From the NCBI RefSeq assembly GCF_900106535.1, contig NZ_FNOH01000004.1, forward strand, positions 434,001 through 498,000: a stretch of DNA of 64,000 nt. The letters are read 5' to 3'. Below the pieces are notes generated by a model, which was given only the letters and a program-made list of their open reading frames with translations, was not told the origin of the DNA and ran no database searches. The stretch comes from Myxococcus xanthus (GTDB lineage Bacteria; Myxococcota; Myxococcia; Myxococcales; Myxococcaceae). Shown here one piece after another: positions 8,168 to 15,585 of this stretch (its first letter is position 1; each line of letters begins with the position of its first letter). A program made the translations under genes and the position numbers.

Positions 8168-9481
8168 TTACTCGTCGAACAGGGCGATCAGCTGCTCCAC
8201 CGTCTCCTCGAACCCGGAGTTGGAGTGGGTGTCCTGCTTGAGGAAGTCGATGATGGCGTCGTACTTGTCGATGGCCTGATCCGTGCGGGGATCCGTCCCG
8301 TACTGGTAGGCCCCCAGGAGGATGAGGTCGCGCTGCTTCTCATACGTGGAGAGCAGCTCTCGGAGCCGTCCCGCCGCCTTCTTGTGGTCCTTGGAGACGA
8401 TGCCGCTCATCACACGGCTGAGGCTGGCGAGCACGTCCATCGCGGGCCACTGGTTGCGCTCACCCAGGGCACGGTTGAGGATGAAGTGGCCGTCGAGAAT
8501 ACCGCGGACCTCGTCGGCGATGGGCTCTTCCATGTCACCGCCGGCCACGAGGCAGGTGTAGATGGCGGTGCACTTGCCCTTCTCCGAGTTGCCCGTGCGC
8601 TCCAGGATGCGCGGCAGCATGGAGAACACGCTCGGCGGGTAGCCTTGACGGGCCGGGGGCTCACCCACGGCGAGGCCAATCTCACGCTGGGCACGTGCCA
8701 GACGCGTCACCGTATCCAGCATGAAGAGCACGTTGCCGCCGCGCTCGCGGAAGTACTCGGCGATGGCGGTGGCGACATAGGCCGCGCGCAGACGCACGAG
8801 GCTGGGCTGGTCGGAGGTGGCGCACACCAGCACGGAGCGCTTCATGCCCTCCTCGCCCATGGCGTCTTCGATGAACTCACGGACTTCGCGGCCACGCTCG
8901 CCGATGAGCGCCACCACACAGAGGTCCGCTTTGGTGTTCCGGGCAATCTGCCCCATCAGCGTGGACTTGCCGACGCCGGAGCCGGCGAAGAGGCCCACGC
9001 GCTGACCCTCTCCCACCGTGAGCAGCCCATCGATGCAGCGCACGCCCAGGGGAAGTGGCCGCTCGATGCGCTGGCGGGTGAAGGGGTCCGGGCAGTCGCG
9101 GTCCACGGACCAGTCGATGAGGCCCTCCTCCGGCAACGGGTGGCCGTCCATGGGCTCGCCGATTCCGTTGAGCACACGGCCCAGCAGCGCCTCTCCGCAC
9201 TTGATGCTCAGCGGCTTGCCGGTGGGGATGACCTCGCTGTCCGGACCGATGCCGTGCAGCTCGCCCAGGGGCATGAGCATCACCTCATCCCCCTGGAAGC
9301 CCACCACCTCCGCCTTCACCGCGCCGCGGTTGCGGCTCTTGATGAGCACCAGCTCGCCCACGCGGACGTTGGGCACGCTGGCCTTGATGATGAGGCCCGT
9401 CAGCTCCGTGACGCGGCCGCGCACGCGCACGACCTGCGCTTCCTTGATGAGGTCGAAGTACCGCGAGAGGTCAATGGCCAT
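8168..9481 (-). CDS. sctN: T3SS ATPase SctN
   Basis: A 437-residue FliI/YscN ATPase of normal length. The Walker A motif AGSGVGKS is at residues 166-173, and the Walker B strand is NVLFMLDTVTRLARAQREIG near residue 250. The T3SS/flagellar signature GYPPSVFSMLPRILERTG is near 278 and the N-terminal beta-barrel domain at 15-95. It forms a hexamer below the export gate, strips chaperones and unfolds substrates. It follows sctL in the conserved L-N-O order. Confidence 0.98.
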   Translation of the reverse strand: MAIDLSRYFDLIKEAQVVRVRGRVTELTGLIIKASVPNVRVGELVLIKSRNRGAVKAEVVGFQGDEVMLMPLGELHGIGPDSEVIPTGKPLSIKCGEALLGRVLNGIGEPMDGHPLPEEGLIDWSVDRDCPDPFTRQRIERPLPLGVRCIDGLLTVGEGQRVGLFAGSGVGKSTLMGQIARNTKADLCVVALIGERGREVREFIEDAMGEEGMKRSVLVCATSDQPSLVRLRAAYVATAIAEYFRERGGNVLFMLDTVTRLARAQREIGLAVGEPPARQGYPPSVFSMLPRILERTGNSEKGKCTAIYTCLVAGGDMEEPIADEVRGILDGHFILNRALGERNQWPAMDVLASLSRVMSGIVSKDHKKAAGRLRELLSTYEKQRDLILLGAYQYGTDPRTDQAIDKYDAIIDFLKQDTHSNSGFEETVEQLIALFDE

Positions 9482-9505
9482 GGGCGAGTCCCTTGACGCT
9501 CCGGC

Positions 9506-10177
9506 TCAAGCCGGCCCTTCCTTACGCGCGGTGTCCGGCAACAGGATGTTCTGGAGCATCTCCAACTGCGTGGGAAGCTGTGCGTCCACCGTGCCGAACT
9601 CCGTCTGGACGATGCAGCCCACGGGGGCCACCTCGGGGTCCTCCTTGATGGCCAGATCCACCGCGCGGCCGATGAGTTCCATCAGGACCGGCTTCTTCGC
9701 GCGGAGCACGGCGGCCGTCTTCGGGTGGACCCGCAGAATCATGGAGCGGGCGCTGCGCAGGTTCTCGATGGCAGCGGCGCACAGCTCCACCATCAGCTCC
9801 GGGTCCTTCTCCAGGCTCCGGCCGATGATCTTCTCCGCCACCTTGAGCGACAGCGCGATGACGTCCTGCTCGTGGCCGGTCAGCACCTCCCCCGCCTGCA
9901 TCTTCGCGCGAAGGATGATTTCGGTGGCCTGCGCCAGGCCTTCTTGGCGGCCCTGCTCACGCGTCTTGGCGAGGAGGTCCTCGCGCTCGCGCTGCGCCTC
10001 CGCGAGGATGCGCTCCTTCTCGCGCTGCGCCTCCTCCAGGATGGCCGACGCGCCCTGTCGGGCCTCGAAGACCTCGGCGTTCATCACTCCCGCGCGGGGA
10101 GGCCGCAGCACGGGACGCTCGGGCGCGTGCGCCGGCTCCGCCGTCCCATCACCTCGAATCACCTTTCCGATCGCCAT
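9506..10177 (-). CDS. sctL: T3SS ATPase regulator/stator SctL (FliH-like)
   Basis: A 223-residue protein with a strong Shine-Dalgarno (AAGGAG, 7 bases before the ATG). Residues 35-85 are a charged coiled coil (EEAQREKERILAEAQRERED). The C-terminal half has the FliH/V-ATPase E-like domain with EKIIGRSLEKDPELMVELCA. In flagella and T3SS it dimerises, links SctN to SctQ and restrains the ATPase. Located between the SctK-position gene and sctN. Confidence 0.95.
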   Translation of the reverse strand: MAIGKVIRGDGTAEPAHAPERPVLRPPRAGVMNAEVFEARQGASAILEEAQREKERILAEAQREREDLLAKTREQGRQEGLAQATEIILRAKMQAGEVLTGHEQDVIALSLKVAEKIIGRSLEKDPELMVELCAAAIENLRSARSMILRVHPKTAAVLRAKKPVLMELIGRAVDLAIKEDPEVAPVGCIVQTEFGTVDAQLPTQLEMLQNILLPDTARKEGPA

Positions 10178-10201
10178 GGGCCGCTCCTTGCGAGCCGGAT
10201 G

Positions 10202-12424
10202 CTAGCGCGTTCCGCCCTTGGTTCCACGTCCCCCTGCACCCGGAGGCACAGGACGGTCGGTACCCGACGGAGAGCGGGGACGACGCTGGACGGACGTGCC
10301 CTCCCCCCGGGGCTTGGGCATGGGCGCCAGGGCCGGCGAGGTGATGGCCCGCCCCACCAGCACCCGGGGGGGACGCTCCGGCTCCGGCTCCGCCTCGGGG
10401 GGCTTGGCCCGGCCGCCTCCCTGGCCTCCCTGGGTACCGGATGCGCGCGAGCGGAACACCCGGGAGACCTCTGAGACCTCCCGCTCCGGTTCCGCGGCCC
10501 CGAACTTCATCCGAGCGGCCCGGGGAGGCTCCTCCGCCGGACGCTGCTGCCCCCGGGACGCGACGCGGGAGCGCTCATCCGCTGGGCGCGCCTGGACGCG
10601 GGAGCCTTCGGCCACCCGGGAACGCTCATCTGGGGCTCCGGATTGGACGCGGGAGCCTTCGGCCACGCGTGAGCGCTCGTCTGGAACGTTGGCATGGACG
10701 CGCGAGCCCTCCGCCACACGGGAACGCTCATCCGCAGGTCGGGCGTGGACCCGCGAGCCCTCGGCCACGCGTGAGCGCTCGTCCTGCGCGCCAGCCTGAA
10801 CCCGCGAGCGCTCGCCCTGGCCTCCAGCCTGAACCCGCGAGCCCTCTGCCACACGGGAACGCTCGTCGGGCGGACGCGAATGCACCCGGGAACCCTCGGC
10901 GACCCGCGCGCGGTCCCGCTCTGACAGCGTGTCGGGGTCCTGGGGGCGAGGCCGTGCGCCGCGCTGCCCCAGCCGAGAAGGCGGCGGACCGATGCGCGCG
11001 CCCTCTGGATCCGCGCGAGGCGGACGCGTATCGGGCCCCTCACCCTCACGGCGAGCCCCCGCGCCGCCCTCGTTCGCGGGCTCACGCCGGGCCGGCATCC
11101 GCTGCACCGCGGAGCCATCCTGTCGCTTCGCGGGCGTGGCCACGCGGGACGGCTCACGCGAGGACAACACACCCGCGTTTCGCGCCGCTCGCTCCGCCAT
11201 GAAGTCCCGCCGGGCCGGTGCTCCCGCGCCCTGGCGAGCCGCACCCGGGGCCTGCCCCCGCGCCGGCGGTCGTGTCGGTACATCCCGGCCAGCAGCTGCC
11301 GCCTTGGCAGGTGCCGCCCCAGCAGCAGGTGCAGCCTTGGCAGGTGCCGCCCCAGCAGGCGCAGCCCCACCGGGCGCCGCCGCCTTGGCCGCGGGTGGCG
11401 CCGCCGCGGCAGCCGCCTTCCGGGCTCCCGGAGGCGGAGGAAGAACGGCGGACTGACGCGGAGGCGGCGGTGTCGCCAGGCGAACCGGCCGCTCAATGAG
11501 GCCACGCGTGGCCAGCCGCTCCAGGTCCATCACGATGTCGGTCCGGCCGCCATCGCCTCGCGCGGTGGGACGCACGCGCTCCTCGCGCACCCACTTCGCC
11601 AGCAGGCTTCCGAACTCACCGCGGTACTTCTCCAGCATGCGCGCGGCGAACTCCGGAGACTGCGCCACGCATGCGCGCGCCAGCCGCTGAGCCCCCGCGC
11701 TGCGCAGCGCCACCGAGGGCCGCGTCAGGCCCTCGTGCGGCTCCAACTGCGCCCGGGCATCCTCCTCCGGCAGCTTGCGCGGAGCGTTGGCGGCCACGGC
11801 CTTGGTGGCCAGCAGCTTCAAGTCCGGCGGCAGTTGCTCCAGCATGGCCTCGCGCTCCGCGTCCGGAAGGCCCGCCAGCGCCGGCCCCAGCACCCGCGCG
11901 CCCAACCGGTCGCACATGGTGAGCAGCTCCCGTTGCTGAAGCTGAAGCACGTCCGCGAACTTGAAGCCCGCGGCCTGCTGCCCAGCGACCTCGCGCGCGA
12001 GCAGTTCCTCCAGCTTCCACCGGACGATGTCCAGGACCTGCGGGCGCACTTCGCGGGTCAGCTTCACGCGCGAGGGCGGCAGATGCGCGCGCACCGCCTC
12101 CGCCAGCGTGCCCGGCAGCGCGCGCAGCACCACTTCCACCAACGCGCCCCGCTCACGTTGCAGCAGCGCAGCCAACCGCTCCGGTTCGGCGCTCCAGAGC
12201 TGACCACGGCGGTCCTTCACCAGCCGCTTGATTTCCTGCACCAGCGCGGGGATGCGCTTCTCGCGCGGAACCTGAAGCAGCTCCTGCGCGCGATGACGCA
12301 GAAGCGCCCCCTCCTCTTCGGGAAGGTGCTCCAAGGCGCCGAGGCTCTCCTGGCCGCAGAACGTCACGGCCGTCAGGAGCAGCATGCTCTGGCGCTTGTT
12401 GAGCGAGGTGAAGAACGAGTCCAA
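10202..12424 (-). CDS. SctK-position protein: FliG-like front half plus 17-residue repeat tail
   Basis: A 740-residue protein starting at TTG 12424, supported by GAGG six bases upstream; the next ATG at 12385 has no Shine-Dalgarno. It occupies the sctK slot between sctJ and sctL. Residues 1-290 are helical and resemble FliG: KRQSMLLLTAVTF and LEHLPEEE at the start, then ALPGTLAEAVRAHLPP, then LGPALAGLPDAEREAMLEQL. The rest is low-complexity Pro/Ala/Arg (residues 310-500), then six or more copies of a unit like ERSRVAEGSRVHARPAD, then another disordered stretch. SctK links the basal body to the SctQ pods; FliG does the equivalent job in flagella. The tail is far longer than in known SctK (about 210 residues in all). 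Family assignment is inference. Confidence 0.75.
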   Translation of the reverse strand: MDSFFTSLNKRQSMLLLTAVTFCGQESLGALEHLPEEEGALLRHRAQELLQVPREKRIPALVQEIKRLVKDRRGQLWSAEPERLAALLQRERGALVEVVLRALPGTLAEAVRAHLPPSRVKLTREVRPQVLDIVRWKLEELLAREVAGQQAAGFKFADVLQLQQRELLTMCDRLGARVLGPALAGLPDAEREAMLEQLPPDLKLLATKAVAANAPRKLPEEDARAQLEPHEGLTRPSVALRSAGAQRLARACVAQSPEFAARMLEKYRGEFGSLLAKWVREERVRPTARGDGGRTDIVMDLERLATRGLIERPVRLATPPPPRQSAVLPPPPGARKAAAAAAPPAAKAAAPGGAAPAGAAPAKAAPAAGAAPAKAAAAGRDVPTRPPARGQAPGAARQGAGAPARRDFMAERAARNAGVLSSREPSRVATPAKRQDGSAVQRMPARREPANEGGAGARREGEGPDTRPPRADPEGARIGPPPSRLGQRGARPRPQDPDTLSERDRARVAEGSRVHSRPPDERSRVAEGSRVQAGGQGERSRVQAGAQDERSRVAEGSRVHARPADERSRVAEGSRVHANVPDERSRVAEGSRVQSGAPDERSRVAEGSRVQARPADERSRVASRGQQRPAEEPPRAARMKFGAAEPEREVSEVSRVFRSRASGTQGGQGGGRAKPPEAEPEPERPPRVLVGRAITSPALAPMPKPRGEGTSVQRRPRSPSGTDRPVPPGAGGRGTKGGTR
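10560..10925 (-). repeat. 51-bp coding tandem repeat in the SctK-position gene
   Basis: Units of 51 bases encode ERSRVAEGSRV followed by six variable residues. Copies begin near 10570, 10621, 10672, 10723 and 10774, with one shortened unit of about 33 bases near 10807 and further degenerate copies to about 10925. Codons vary between copies, so the protein repeat is being maintained rather than a recent DNA duplication. The unit is basic and contains no hydrophobic core, so it is probably extended or disordered. Confidence 0.9.
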
Positions 12425-12495
12425 ACGTCACCTCGCGGGCCCCACGGACGCCCGCTGGGAGAAGGAGGGAAGCCCCACCGTGAGGGGCGGTGACG

Positions 12496-13314
12496 TCAAG
12501 CCTCGGGAGGACGACCGCGGGTACGCGCTCCAGCGCGCGTGGCAGGGGCGCTGCTGGAGCCGCCGCGCATGAAGGTCCACATCGTCAGGCCCAGCATCGC
12601 CAGCACCAGCACGAAGGCGCCCGCGAACATCACCTTGAACTGGCTGGCGCTGGCCGCCGTCATGCGCAGCCCCAGCACGTCCTGCAGGCGGCTCTCCGCG
12701 TCCGTCTCCGCCGACGGCGGCAGGGCCTGCGTCATCAGCACCGTCACCGCGCTGGCCTTCAGCTCCGGCACCGCGGTGGCCGCGAACTGCTGCACCACGG
12801 CGGTGTCGATGGGCGGCTTGCCCCCCTCGCCCGGGCGGTACTTGATGAACACCGACGCGGACGGCATCGGCTTGTTCTCCGGCTGCGTGAGGTCATTGTT
12901 CTCCGGAATCATCACGATGGCGCGCGCTTCCAGCACGCCGTCGATCTGATTCAGCGCATTGGAGACCTCGCCGCCCATCGCCTTGAGGAGCATGGCGCGC
13001 TCCTCCGTCGCGGTGGGCACCATGCTGCCCTTGGCGAAATGGGCCAGGCCCTTCTCCACCGGCCGCGGCAGCGAATTGAGCTTGAGCAGCTCCGCCGCCT
13101 GCGCGGCATCCGCCTTGGGCACGGTGATCATGAACCGCACCTCGTTGCCGCCTTCTTCCTTTTCCTTCTTGGCGTTGATGCCGTTCTTGCTGAGCAGGAC
13201 GTAGATTTCGTTGGCGTCCGCTTCGCTCAGCGCGTGCTGGAGTTCAATGTGGCAGCCCGTCAGGAAGAGAAGGGCGAGAAGCGAGGCGGCAAACGCGTGC
13301 GGTCGGCGAATCAT
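12496..13314 (-). CDS. sctJ: T3SS inner-ring lipoprotein SctJ
   Basis: A 272-residue YscJ/PrgK-family protein. It has a lipoprotein signal with the lipobox LTGC at residues 18-21 and the two ring-building domains. The family pattern is visible in HALSEADANEIYVLLSKNGI near the start and in ASVFIKYRPG after the midpoint. One membrane segment lies near residues 226-248 and a short basic tail follows. It forms the periplasmic/inner-membrane ring with SctD. The shape is YscJ-like (lipoprotein, single C-terminal membrane helix), not full FliF. First gene after the terminator-like hairpin at 13352-13394, so it may have its own promoter. Confidence 0.96.
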   Translation of the reverse strand: MIRRPHAFAASLLALLFLTGCHIELQHALSEADANEIYVLLSKNGINAKKEKEEGGNEVRFMITVPKADAAQAAELLKLNSLPRPVEKGLAHFAKGSMVPTATEERAMLLKAMGGEVSNALNQIDGVLEARAIVMIPENNDLTQPENKPMPSASVFIKYRPGEGGKPPIDTAVVQQFAATAVPELKASAVTVLMTQALPPSAETDAESRLQDVLGLRMTAASASQFKVMFAGAFVLVLAMLGLTMWTFMRGGSSSAPATRAGARTRGRPPEA

Positions 13315-13351
13315 GGGCGGGTCGGAGCTTACTAGGCCCCCGGAAAACGCG

Positions 13352-13394
13352 GAAGGGCGCCCCCTCCCGCTCGTAGAGGGAGGGACCGCCCTTC
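13352..13394. terminator. Hairpin terminator between sctI and sctJ
   Basis: An imperfect inverted repeat. The outer arms GAAGGGCG (13352-13359) and CGCCCTTC (13387-13394) are perfect and continue inwards as CCCTCCC/GAGGGAGGG with mismatches. On the minus strand it is followed by CGCGTTTTCC. It lies 35 bases past the sctI stop and before sctJ, so it could end or attenuate the sigma-sctI transcript and divide the cluster in two. Confidence 0.65.
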
Positions 13395-13428
13395 TTGAGG
13401 CCGCGCCGCCGGGAAACCGGGGTTGGGC

Positions 13429-13986
13429 CTACACCTGGGTCTTGACGACGTCCTTCAGGCCGGTGGTCGCCTTCTCCACGACCTTGCTCGTCAGGTCCAG
13501 CTGCTGCGTGTACTGGTACATGGAGGCCTGGAGCGACAGCAGCTCCGCGTTGGAGAACGCCTTGCCGCTGGAGGCCTGCTTGATGATGTGCTCCAGGTTG
13601 ACCTGGCCCTTCTCCAGGTCACCGACGATCTGCGTCATCATGTCGCCCGCCTTGGACGACTTGGACGCCTCGGCCTTGGCCGTCACCGGCTCCGCCGCCT
13701 TGGTCGTCACCGACTCCTGGGCGCCGTGCACCTTGTTGAGGGCGGCCTTCTCCGTCTTGTTGACGGTCTCCACCTGACGCACGGCATCCGTGCGCTGGGT
13801 GGCCTGCGCCGCCTGGGCCTTGTTCACCTGCTGGGCGGCGTCCACCTGACCGGCGCCCTGCGCCTTGTCAGCGAGAACTCCGTCGAACTTCGACGCGCCC
13901 TGCTTGTTCGTCTGCTGAGCGCCCTGATCCTGCAGCTTCTGCTGCGCGACCTGCGCCGCGGAGACTCCGGCCATCGGACCCGCCAT
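13429..13986 (-). CDS. sctI: T3SS inner-rod protein SctI
   Basis: A 185-residue protein. Start chosen at ATG 13986, which has an excellent AAGGAGGG Shine-Dalgarno six bases upstream. Residues 1-110 are Gln/Ala/Lys-rich without hydrophobic core. The last 60 residues match the conserved C-terminus of the YscI/HrpB rod family: SNAELLSLQASMYQYTQQLD followed by LTSKVVEKATTGLKDVVKTQ. The rod joins export gate and needle and is an early export substrate. It is longer than typical rods (about 80-115 residues) because of the N-terminal extension. The start overlaps the preceding sigma-factor reading frame by 119 bases. Confidence 0.9.
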   Translation of the reverse strand: MAGPMAGVSAAQVAQQKLQDQGAQQTNKQGASKFDGVLADKAQGAGQVDAAQQVNKAQAAQATQRTDAVRQVETVNKTEKAALNKVHGAQESVTTKAAEPVTAKAEASKSSKAGDMMTQIVGDLEKGQVNLEHIIKQASSGKAFSNAELLSLQASMYQYTQQLDLTSKVVEKATTGLKDVVKTQV

Positions 13987-14704
13987 GTGAGACCCTCCTT
14001 GCATCCATCGGAGAAGGAGGGAGCTCCTCCTCCTCATTCAAGAGTTCCTTGAGCCGGTCGATTGCCCGCGCATGCAGCCGCGAAGCCCAGCTCTTCGACT
14101 GCCCTATCTCCGCTCCCGCTTCCTCCAGCGTCCTGCCCTGGAAGTAGTACCCCATCAGGAGCTTTCGCTCCTTCTCCGGGAGCTTCTCGATCGCCGCCCG
14201 CACCCGCGTCTTCAGCTGCTCCTGCTCCATCCGGATGTCGACGGGGAGCGACTCGTCGGTGTAACCCGCCGTGTCCGCGCCTTCGATGCTGGTGGCGAAA
14301 ACCATCGCCAGCCCCGTCACCGCATCCGAGATGTCATTCACATCATCGTCGAATGAGCTGCCGCGGTTGCCTGCTCCGGCCTCACGATCCGAAAGATTTC
14401 CCAGATACGCCGCCGCCCGCTCTCCCACATAGGCGTTGCGGGCATCGGAACCCCGCAGCACGCCCATCTTCCGAAGCCCGTCGAAGATGGCGCCCTTGAT
14501 GCGGTAGTGCGCGAAGGTGAGGAAGTTGGCCCCGACCTTCGGGTCGAACCGCTCGGCGGCCTCCAGAAGGCCTATCTGGCCGTAGGCCAGCAGCTCATCC
14601 AGCTCCAGCTGGGCGTTGAACTGCTTGCGCACGGTCGCCGCCAGCGACCGGACGTAGGGGCCGTACTTCTCGAGGATGACCTGCCTGTCGTCGCCCAGAG
14701 CCAA
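13868..14704 (-). CDS. Sigma-28 (FliA-like) RNA polymerase sigma factor of the T3SS locus
   Basis: A 278-residue sigma-70-family protein of the FliA/WhiG type. Region 2 is at residues 35-80 (ELLAYGQIGLLEAAERFDPK, FLTFAHYRIKGAIFDGLRK). A variable middle section follows, and region 4 is at 185-235 (LPEKERKLLMGYYFQGRTLE then a helix-turn-helix with QSKSWASRLHARAI). The start is a TTG at 14704, eight bases after the previous stop, with a weak Shine-Dalgarno, so it is uncertain. The last 40 residues are read out of frame over the start of sctI and look non-native; the family normally stops just after RLKELL. A dedicated sigma factor inside a T3SS cluster suggests flagellar-style timing of late genes. 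Confidence 0.92.
   Translation of the reverse strand: MALGDDRQVILEKYGPYVRSLAATVRKQFNAQLELDELLAYGQIGLLEAAERFDPKVGANFLTFAHYRIKGAIFDGLRKMGVLRGSDARNAYVGERAAAYLGNLSDREAGAGNRGSSFDDDVNDISDAVTGLAMVFATSIEGADTAGYTDESLPVDIRMEQEQLKTRVRAAIEKLPEKERKLLMGYYFQGRTLEEAGAEIGQSKSWASRLHARAIDRLKELLNEEEELPPSPMDARRVSHGGSDGRSLRGAGRAAEAAGSGRSADEQAGRVEVRRSSR
13993..14021 (-). promoter_or_regulatory. Hairpin that could hide the sctI ribosome-binding site
   Basis: The sctI Shine-Dalgarno AAGGAGGG (13993-14000 on the minus strand) is a perfect 8-base complement of CCCTCCTT at 14014-14021, with a 13-base loop. A competing weaker hairpin can form between bases 14015 and 14031. Ribosomes translating the sigma-factor frame through this stretch would open the stem, so it could couple rod-protein synthesis to upstream translation. 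The pairing is seen in the sequence; its role is inferred. Confidence 0.5.
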
Positions 14705-14711
14705 GCGCCGC

Positions 14712-15107
14712 TCACTCGGCCTTAGACCACAGCCGCTCGAGGACCTGATTCAGCCGCGGATCATCCTGGAGCGCGTCTGCAATCTTGGTGGTGAGGGAGG
14801 AAGACTTCATGCGGAGCTTCTCCTTCAGGACTTCGGCGACCAGGGCCTGCGTCGCCTCTTCCTTGCTCTTGAAGCCCCCGTTCTTCAGCTTCCGGGCAAT
14901 GGCCACCGCCTGGGAGGCCACTGGATCCGCGGCCTGGGGGCCCTGGACATTGCTGGAGCCTACCAGACCCGAGGGCCCGACAAGAGACTCCGTCCGGTCC
15001 ACCCGGCCACCAAAGCTGGCGCCACCCGCCGGAGCCGCGCCGGCAGGGCCCTTCGCGCCACCCGCGCGGCCCTTCCCACCGCCTCGTCCGACACCTCCGA
15101 CAGCCAT
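14712..15107 (-). CDS. T3SS-locus protein of unknown function
   Basis: A 131-residue protein. The start at ATG 15107 is supported by GGAGG eight bases upstream. Residues 1-60 are Gly/Ala-rich and flexible. Residues 65-131 are helical and charged (AIARKLKNGGFKSKEEATQA, then ALQDDPRLNQVLERLWSKAE). No membrane segment or signal peptide and no family I recognise. The layout, a disordered N-terminus and folded C-terminus, is common in T3SS substrates and regulators. It lies between the TPR protein and the sigma factor. An anti-sigma role is possible from position only. Confidence 0.7.
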   Translation of the reverse strand: MAVGGVGRGGGKGRAGGAKGPAGAAPAGGASFGGRVDRTESLVGPSGLVGSSNVQGPQAADPVASQAVAIARKLKNGGFKSKEEATQALVAEVLKEKLRMKSSSLTTKIADALQDDPRLNQVLERLWSKAE

Positions 15108-15123
15108 CGCCGTGACCTCCGTC

Positions 15124-15555
15124 CTACGTCTTCGCCGGAGGCAGGACTCCCGCCTCCTTGGCCTGGATGAGGGACTGCGCCAGGCGGGCACCGTCCCCGT
15201 CCGGATCCAGGTCCATGGCGGCCTTCAGCTCCTTGAGCGCCTCGGGAACCTTCCCCATGAACAGCAGCGCTTCGCCCGCATGCGCCCGAGGGAGCCCGGA
15301 CTGCGGGGCCAGGCGCTGCGCGACGCGGTAGGCCTGCAGGGCCTTGTCATGACGGCCCTGCGAGAACTCCACGGCGCCCAGCGCCAGCTGGGGTACCTCG
15401 CTCCGGGGCATCAGCGCGGCCGCCCCGGAGAAGATCTCCTTCGCCTTGTCGAAGTGGCCCATGTCGAGCCACAGGTAACCGGCCTCCAGCAGGACTCTGG
15501 CCTGCTGGCGTCCGAGCGGGACGAGGCTGTTCGAAATCTCCGAGGTGTCCGCCAT
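15124..15555 (-). CDS. TPR protein of the T3SS locus (SctG/needle-chaperone-like)
   Basis: A 143-residue protein starting at ATG 15555 with AAGGGAG as Shine-Dalgarno. It holds about three tetratricopeptide units from residue 18 to 130 (LLEAGYLWLDMGHFDKAKEI; ALGAVEFSQGRHDKALQAYR; AHAGEALLFMGKVPEALKEL). It directly follows the needle-like subunit gene, as YscG follows YscF in Yersinia, where the TPR protein YscG and YscE keep the needle monomer soluble. That role is a reasonable inference here. It is a different TPR protein from the SycD-like one at 113-589. Confidence 0.8.
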   Translation of the reverse strand: MADTSEISNSLVPLGRQQARVLLEAGYLWLDMGHFDKAKEIFSGAAALMPRSEVPQLALGAVEFSQGRHDKALQAYRVAQRLAPQSGLPRAHAGEALLFMGKVPEALKELKAAMDLDPDGDGARLAQSLIQAKEAGVLPPAKT

Positions 15556-15585
15556 TGACGCTCCCTTGGGCGACAACGCCCGCAG

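Noticed and set aside
4800-9496. Very long plus-strand open frames opposite sctQ-sctN (up to 1047 residues)
   Set aside because: They lie antisense to well-recognised T3SS genes, are rich in Arg/Ala/His/Pro, lack ribosome sites and show no domain; long antisense frames are expected at this GC content.
10560-10925. Possible CRISPR array
   Set aside because: The repeats are in-frame coding units of 51 bases with third-position variation and no unique spacers.
13987-14037. Longer SctI starting at 14037 (17 extra residues)
   Set aside because: The extra residues are basic and unlike the family, and the ideal AAGGAGGG site serves the ATG at 13986.
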